Made by a program: the position numbers and the translations under genes
Origin: Dryas octopetala
Taxonomy: Eukaryota; Streptophyta; Magnoliopsida; Rosales; Rosaceae
Assembly: GCA_963921425.1 (NCBI GenBank)
Contig: OY992840.1
Span: 3,536,501-3,600,500 of the forward strand
Direction of reading: 5' to 3'
DNA length: 64,000 nt
Notes under the pieces: model-generated
What the model was told of the DNA's origin: nothing
What the model saw: only the letters and a program-made list of their open reading frames with translations
The model's database searches: none
Shown: positions 57,784 to 64,000 of the stretch, in pieces
Layout of the letters: every line of letters begins with the position of its first letter
How positions within the stretch are numbered: position 1 is the stretch's first letter

Positions 57784-59980
57784 ATGGCAAACCCCAGAAG
57801 TTACCTCATTCTTATTCTCTCACTTGTCTTTGTGTTCATGAGCTCAGCCTTAGCCGGTAGAGCAGTCACTTACAGCGTGGCCAGTTTAGGAGCCATACCA
57901 GATGGCAAGACTGATTCAACTAAGGCCTTCCTTTCGGCATGGGCCAAAGCTTGTGCCTCACCCAATCCGGCCGTCATATACGTTCCGGCAGGAAGATTCT
58001 TGCTGGGCAATGCGGTCTTCAGTGGGCCTTGCAACAACCGCGCCATCACCTTCCGCATTGCCGGCACCCTCGTCGCCCCTTCCGATTACCGGGTCATTGG
58101 AAATGCCGGCAACTGGCTTTTCTTTGAGCATGTGAATGGGGTTACAATCTCTGGGGGAATTCTTGACGGCCAAGGCACTGCTTTGTGGGATTGCAAGTCC
58201 TCAGGCGAGAGTTGCCCCAGCGGAGCAACGGTATGTACTTTACCAAATTACTTAAATGTCCTCAATTTAATCTTTCGTGTATGCTAAGTTATAAGAGGGT
58301 ATAACTGTCTTTTAAAAAATATAGGTTACCCCAAGTTTCTTGAATGTGAGGGTATCAAGAGCTAAGCATATATAAAGCTTTTCTTGAGTGGAAAAAAAAA
58401 AAAAAGCATATATAAAGCCTTAATCCATACATTAATGCACGTGGGAACAATATTCCCATGACCCTCTAGTATATACTGAAAAATAACGCCACAAATGCAT
58501 GTGCTGCTTATATAAATTAGTGAAAGAATATATATTTGAAAGGTCAATGCAACCCATTTGCTTTATTATTTGCTTTATTAATTGCTTGCATTATGTATCA
58601 AATTCCATGATCTTAATTAAATGCACATCATGATCCATGTATAAATACAATTCTACCGGCCACAATTAAGCCTGAATTATGTTCTGGTATATAATTTTTT
58701 GTATATCTATCATATATATTAATTATATATGTACGTAACTGCAGACATTGGGGTTTTCCGACTCAAACAACATTGTGGTGAGTGGATTAACATCCCTAAA
58801 CAGCCAAATGTTTCACATAGTCATCAACGGCTGCCACAATGTCAAAGTGCAAGGTGTCAAAGTTTTTGCCTCCGGTAACAGCCCCAACACCGATGGAATT
58901 CACGTCCAAATGTCATCTGGTGTCACCATCTTCAACACCAAGATTTCTACCGGTGACGATTGTGTTTCGATTGGCCCCGGTACCTCTAACTTATGGATTG
59001 AAAACGTTGTATGTGGACCCGGCCATGGAATTAGGTATGTCTAAATATGTGCACGTCACTTACAGCACAAAAAACTTATATATCACAATTGTATACATTC
59101 GCTTGAACTGTTCAAGTGAAAATTATGTTATAAATTTAACATTGCTTTGGAATTGGTTGGTGTTACAGCATTGGCAGTCTAGGCAAGGATCAACAGGAAG
59201 CCGGTGTGCAAAATGTTACAGTTAAAACGGTTACATTTACTGGCACTCAAAATGGTTTGAGGATTAAGTCTTGGGGGAGACTCAGCACTGGATTTGCTAG
59301 GAACATTCTCTTCCAACATGCTGTAATGGTCAATGTCCAAAATCCCATTGTTATCGATCAAAACTACTGCCCCAACAACAAAGGATGTCCTGGTCAGGTA
59401 AGATATCGCGAGGGTACTCTTGTAAATTCAATTACAACTAAGGTTTTTTTTCCCAATCAATCACATATAGTTTTTTTTTTTTTTTTGTCAAATGATTCGT
59501 GGCTTTATATATACCCACAAGAGTGGGGAAAATTCCTTCCTTTATGGGCTTGTGCTCCTCCTACTTACAAAGTAACTGGGTCTGGCCTTGCCCATATTGT
59601 AACCTAGCTCACTTCTTATTAATAACTTTATGCTTCAATAACTAATGCACATATATCATATATGTTTTAGGCTAAAGCCAAACTTGTATTTTTGCACCGT
59701 CACTTGGTGTTCTATTTATAGCTTGAAACCTGAGTTTGTAATTTTGTTTTGTTTCAAATAGGTTTCAGGAGTTAAAATTAGTGACGTGACATACCAAGAC
59801 ATTCATGGGACATCGGCAACAGAAGTTGCAGTGAAATTCGATTGTAGTTCCGAGTACCCTTGTAGTGGGATCAAATTGGAGGATGTGAAGCTGACTTACA
59901 AGAACCAACCAGCTGAAGCTTCATGTAGCCATGCAGATGGAACAGCTGAGGGTGTGATTCAGCCTACAAGTTGCTTGTAA
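57784..59980 (+). CDS. Polygalacturonase (glycoside hydrolase family 28), four exons
   Basis: Predicted secreted enzyme that hydrolyses alpha-1,4-galacturonan in pectin of the cell wall. Exons 57784-58230, 58745-59034, 59169-59397 and 59762-59980, all GT-AG and in phase, give 394 residues. The start is the ATG at 57784, opening a signal peptide of about 24 residues ending SSALA. Family motifs are all present: SPNTDG (195-200), GDDC (219-222), GHGIS (242-246) and RIK (277-279). The catalytic acids D199, D220, D221 and His243 are therefore intact. The N-terminal part has the family's [10 protein letters not shown]. The protein ends in a Cys-containing tail. Remembered similarity is strongest to fruit-type polygalacturonases of Rosaceae; whether it cuts internally or from chain ends cannot be told from sequence alone. 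A TATA box and CT-rich leader precede it. No disabling change is seen, so it is probably functional. Confidence 0.95.
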
Positions 59981-59999
59981 GGGGCAAAAAGAAAGAGAA

Positions 60000-62260
60000 T
60001 GTTTTTACATATATAGCTAGGAAGATTCTTTTAGTGTAGTACGTACGTTAGTAAATGAATGGAGTAATTGCTTGAGCTGTGGCTATGACTGCCCAATGGG
60101 CTTCCTTCAAGCCTGGCCTTGCAATCATGCAGCTGCTGGTGAAGTTGTCCAAACCCTTTTATGGGTGTTTGTCTTCCATTTTTTTATATGAATTTTAAAT
60201 TATGCGAAACAATTTTATAAAATTTTATTATGCATTTTTCAAATGAGTTTGCTTCCACTAATATAATTTATAGCCAAAAATTTCAAAAACATGTAAAAAA
60301 AATATTTTATTTTTACCAAAAAAATAATTGAAAGGCACATTCAGCATTATGTCCATTTTAGTAATTATAAATAGCCACAGCAGTTTTACATTACAATTTA
60401 TCAAACACCTTCATACTGTTTTTTGTACTCACAGCACTTTTGAAAATATAGTTTACCAAACACTCAACTGCTTTACTTTACAGCTGACTTTACTTCACAG
60501 CTGATTTACCTCACAGCTGTTTTTTCTCACAGCAATCCCAAACTAAGCTTAAAATCAGACCATACATTGCGCACTCGATGATGTAAGAATAAGAAAAAAA
60601 AGAAAGAAAAATAATAATAAGAAATTTGATCGATGATGTAAGAAACAATTCTTGACTGGAGTAGCATGATTACGTGCATAACCACCAACAGTTGTGGACC
60701 CAGAAATTTTTGTTAATGGGGACAAGATGAAATACCCAATCGCAAACTCACTTAATAATCTTGTTAAATGTGATAACTACTTTTTATATAAATAATATTA
60801 ATTTATATAAAGTATCTCAACAAATAACAAGAAAATGATATATATATATATATAGTCATTTATATGTGTAATTAGTCTATAAATTAATTAGTACATTTTT
60901 CATCTTACTCTCATCACTTGCTACCTCCTAAATTTGAAAGACAGAGAAATTAAGAGATGACATTCTCATGCATGTTCTAAACATTTGTGCATGTTGTACA
61001 ACACTTCATTAGTTGCTGAATATTCCCCTCAACCTCAATTAAAACATCTTGCAGTGCAACTACCTACGTACGTATACACCCACATATACACAATTAAGCA
61101 ATTACACACACTGACACAGTGACACATAAGAAGCAATTAAGCAAGTACAACAAAAAGTCTAAATACACACACAAGAAGCTATTAAGCAATTACAATTAAA
61201 AAAAAAAAAAAAAAAAAAAAAAGCCCAATCAAACAAGCAAGGAGACCAAATTCAAAGCAAACTGAGCTAGAATTTAGAAAGTCTTTAACTTAATTAAAAA
61301 CTCAAAGCATCTTTTTATCCTTTAGTCCAATATTCTAGCTAGACTCCAAACGGACCAACGTCATCAAACAAATACAACAAATCTTAGAAGTCGGGGAAGT
61401 AATATGATTGGCAGACTTCTAATGGCGACTGAGCACTTGGACAAACCCGAGTCATGATGTGGCAGACTTCCAAGCTTGTAGCTAGCGCTGGGAATGGGTC
61501 AGGTCGAACCCATATTGGCCAAACAACTGACCCACCCGACCAACTGACTATGCTGAATTCCCAAAACAGACAACCGACCCAATATTGTGGGCTGGTTGAT
61601 GGTCGGCCACCCGTATTTGTCGATTGAGGTTGGGTCGGTTATGGTTTTGGCCGACTTTTTTTTATTTTTTTCACAACACAAACAACAAATTATACTCAAC
61701 AGAGCTTCTAAAAATATTATGTTTGGTAACTGTAAACAAAATAAGGAGGACCACTTTCAGTACTTTGACTAGAACATAACCATGCAACAATTGATTACAT
61801 TATATAGGAAACTAAAAGCTAGAAGCAAAGAAATTGCACACCTTCGTCCATGAATATAGATTCAGAACAAGTTCCAATGGATTCAAAATTACACCACTAC
61901 TAGTCTACTAGGAACTTACTAATTATAGGAATTTAGAAAACAACAAATTACTATAGGTTGCATGTTGCCAACAAATTATAGGAACTTACTAACCAACAAA
62001 TTCAGAAAACAGTATAAGAATTAGGAACAACAAAGTCAATTAAAAACTATAGGTTGCATGATACAAACACAACACCAAACTACCAAAAGCTCTAAACAAA
62101 TGCATCAAAATAAATCAAACCAATTACGGAAATTCTAACATAACTGCAGGTATTAGATGCCTTCAACCTTTTGACCGTTAGATGAGATATATTTGATCTA
62201 ACGGTTGAGAAAAAAAATAAAGGCTGAATCGGTAGCCCATTATGAGAGAGAAAGACGTAA
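60000..62260. other. Spacer downstream of the polygalacturonase gene
   Basis: No gene. AT-rich with a poly-A run at 61198-61222 and a TA run near 60839-60855. Around 61490-61650, GGTCGG/ACCCACCCGACC-type palindromic sequence suggests a small MITE remnant. Confidence 0.55.
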
Positions 62261-64000
62261 CTGAACAAAACAAAAGAAATCCTTCTGAGTCGCAAACAAA
62301 AAACGCAAATCTCATCTGCTTCTTTACCCTCTCTCTCCCGCACCCTTTCTCCGATCAAAACCCAGCCGTCCGGCGGCAACGTTGACAAAATCGGCCTCAA
62401 ATATTCGTCTACCACTTACCATGTCGAAATCGATGAACCGATTGAACTTCGTGACGGCCATCCGCCTTCTCCGGCGGAGTTGCGACACCGACCACCCAAG
62501 ACATCGTCCTCTGGACACACTGATCGTCTGGGTGTCCTCCTTTAGACCTAAAATTCAATCATGAAGGAGAATCAAAGGAGAACAGATCCAACCCCTTCGC
62601 CGGCGATCTGAGTTTTCTAGCGGCTTCGAGGTCTCTCTCGGGGATCAGGTATCAGGTCATGGTCGCTACCGGATCATTACAGAGGTATAATTGCGTCCTC
62701 ATAGAGAGATTGTGAATCTTGTCAATTACCTTGCAATGGCTTTCTGAAATTTGTGTATTTAAATTCTCTTACTTGTATGGATTTCAGAGGAATTGGTTTT
62801 TCTTGCTATGCCAGAAAATGTAATTGGTGTTTTCCCCGATTTGGGTTTTCACATATAGCAGCACAGAGGCCAGGAGGAAGATCTGTTGGTATGTTTTTTT
62901 CTATCCTTAAACTGGATACATGTTGGTATGTATGGGTACAGTTTTGTATGCTGCCTTGATGCAGGAATTTATGATATGTGCAACTATGTGTACCTGCATT
63001 ACCTGTACTGTTACGTTCTCTGAATCTAATGTTATCAGGGAGAGATAAAAATTGTCTGAAGTTTTAGTTTTGTGTATGTTTGTTCTGGAGTTAAAGGCTA
63101 ATCCCGCATCTTATTTTTCCTATTATTTGTGTAGATAGCATATTTCCTATGGCCATGTGCTTGGTCTTCTCTAATCTGCTGATGTTGATGCTTTTTTCCA
63201 TTGTTATTGAAAGACCAATTTTATATTTTAGTTCAAGGTTTTAATAGAAGAAAATGGTAGATTGGATCAGTGCCTGTAATCAACCAATTCTTAGTAGGGC
63301 ATTACAATTTCTGGCTTACTTTATTGGCTCCATTTCTGATTGGTTATTTCTTAAATAATAAATTTGTATTAAAGATTTCTTTCCCATCTAAGCATTGTAT
63401 TATTTTACAATGCTTAGATACGTCCTTTCGGGTCCTGTACTCGGGTATTGTAGATCACTGCAAGTAGTGAAAACTACATGCTATAGGACCTTACATATAA
63501 TTGCTTAAATGGTTTTTGTACCTTTGTGCTTGATACAAAAACATGCCACTGGACCTCTTCTTTTATTCTGTGATAGCATGACATGTTATCGACCTGTTTG
63601 AATTGCATACGTGGTTCATTTTTAATTCATATTTTGAAGCATTATGTATAGCATCATCTATTAACTCATCAAAATATGTTCAGATATTCAATGTGGGATT
63701 GTTTCAAACTGCAACTGAGCATAAGGAACAGATTCATGGTAATTCATTTATTTTAATCTCTGAGAGTTCAACAATTGACCTCCACACCTCTAGGTTTCAT
63801 GAAATGCAGAGCTCCTGTCTTAATGCTCCCTTTATGTTTGTCAGCTCATGTTTCTTTACAAGATTTAACATTTTTTTTTTTTTGAAGTAAATGATTATAT
63901 GTGATACTGAATTTATTCTTATGAGATTGTTACAAGAATGCTGCAAAAACATTCTATGATGAATTGTGATGGAGATATGGTATCAGCTGCACTGGTCAAA
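62260..64000 (+). other. Possible 5' part of a gene running off the window
   Basis: Base composition changes at about 62270-62680 to CG-rich, coding- or leader-like sequence with an ATG frame (62421 onward, MSKSMNRLNFVTAIRLLRRS) and a plausible donor after ATTACAGAG near 62681. Possible later exons near 62787-62890 and 63685-63737 are followed by GT or are bounded by AG. I recognise no family and cannot assemble a convincing frame. It could equally be a non-coding transcript or repeat. Confidence 0.25.

Noticed and set aside
1-64000. tRNA, rRNA or CRISPR-like arrays
   Set aside because: I saw no cloverleaf-type sequence, rRNA segment or regularly spaced direct repeats with unique spacers. 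The tandem arrays present have no spacers.

Overview
The window is plant nuclear DNA, most likely a eudicot of the Rosaceae and possibly Prunus. It has GT-AG introns, CT/GA microsatellites in 5' leaders, AT-rich spacers and the usual plant transposon families (PIF/Harbinger, MULE, CACTA, Helitron, Copia, solo LTRs). The Rosaceae suggestion is inference: the intact polygalacturonase closely resembles fruit polygalacturonases of that family as I remember them. No search was run.

Only two host protein genes are well supported. (1) A seven-exon gene for a B3 DNA-binding-domain protein lies at about 2.8-6.7 kb (+). (2) A four-exon polygalacturonase gene of 394 residues lies at 57.8-60.0 kb (+), with a signal peptide, all four family motifs, a TATA box and a CT-rich leader. 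A broken piece of a sister polygalacturonase gene lies at 7.0-8.8 kb in the same orientation. The locus therefore once held at least two copies, now about 50 kb apart with transposon-rich DNA between them. Weak traces of further host exons are seen at 36.6-38.3 kb (-) and 62.3-63.9 kb (+).

Layout: 0.3-2.1 kb, PIF/Harbinger transposase pseudogene with an internal tandem duplication; 2.1-6.7, B3 gene; 7.0-8.8, polygalacturonase fragment split by a fold-back MITE; 9-11.7, AT-rich spacer; 11.7-17.8, LTR element flanked by CATAT, carrying a Harbinger-like remnant and a 3.4 kb solo-LTR-like insertion flanked by GTCGA; 18.3-19.5, repeat with a strong 81-bp-arm hairpin; 20.2-21.8, non-autonomous MULE-like element with a 10-bp target duplication; 22.7-29.5, decayed Helitron (-); 29.7-35.7, long-TIR MULE with a MuDR-type transposase gene and a convergent GRF zinc-finger/transmembrane gene; 35.7-41, mostly spacer; 41.3-43.6, Copia gag-protease remnant split by a 1.05 kb solo LTR; 43.6-47, repeats and spacer; 47.2-48.8, fold-back element inside a possible hAT-like element; 49.5-55.3, complete-ended CACTA element with TSD ACT, a decayed TNPA-like gene and a ~345-bp tandem array; 55.3-57.6, remainder of the CACTA host element and the polygalacturonase upstream region; 57.8-60, polygalacturonase; 60-64, spacer.

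The transposons form a readable nesting record: terminal inverted repeats and target-site duplications can be assigned for several insertions. The most unusual item is the MULE. Two convergent genes lie between long TIRs, as in maize MuDR, but the second gene encodes a small GRF zinc-finger protein with a C-terminal membrane helix. The element is damaged mainly by single-base frameshifts, mostly at short homopolymers.
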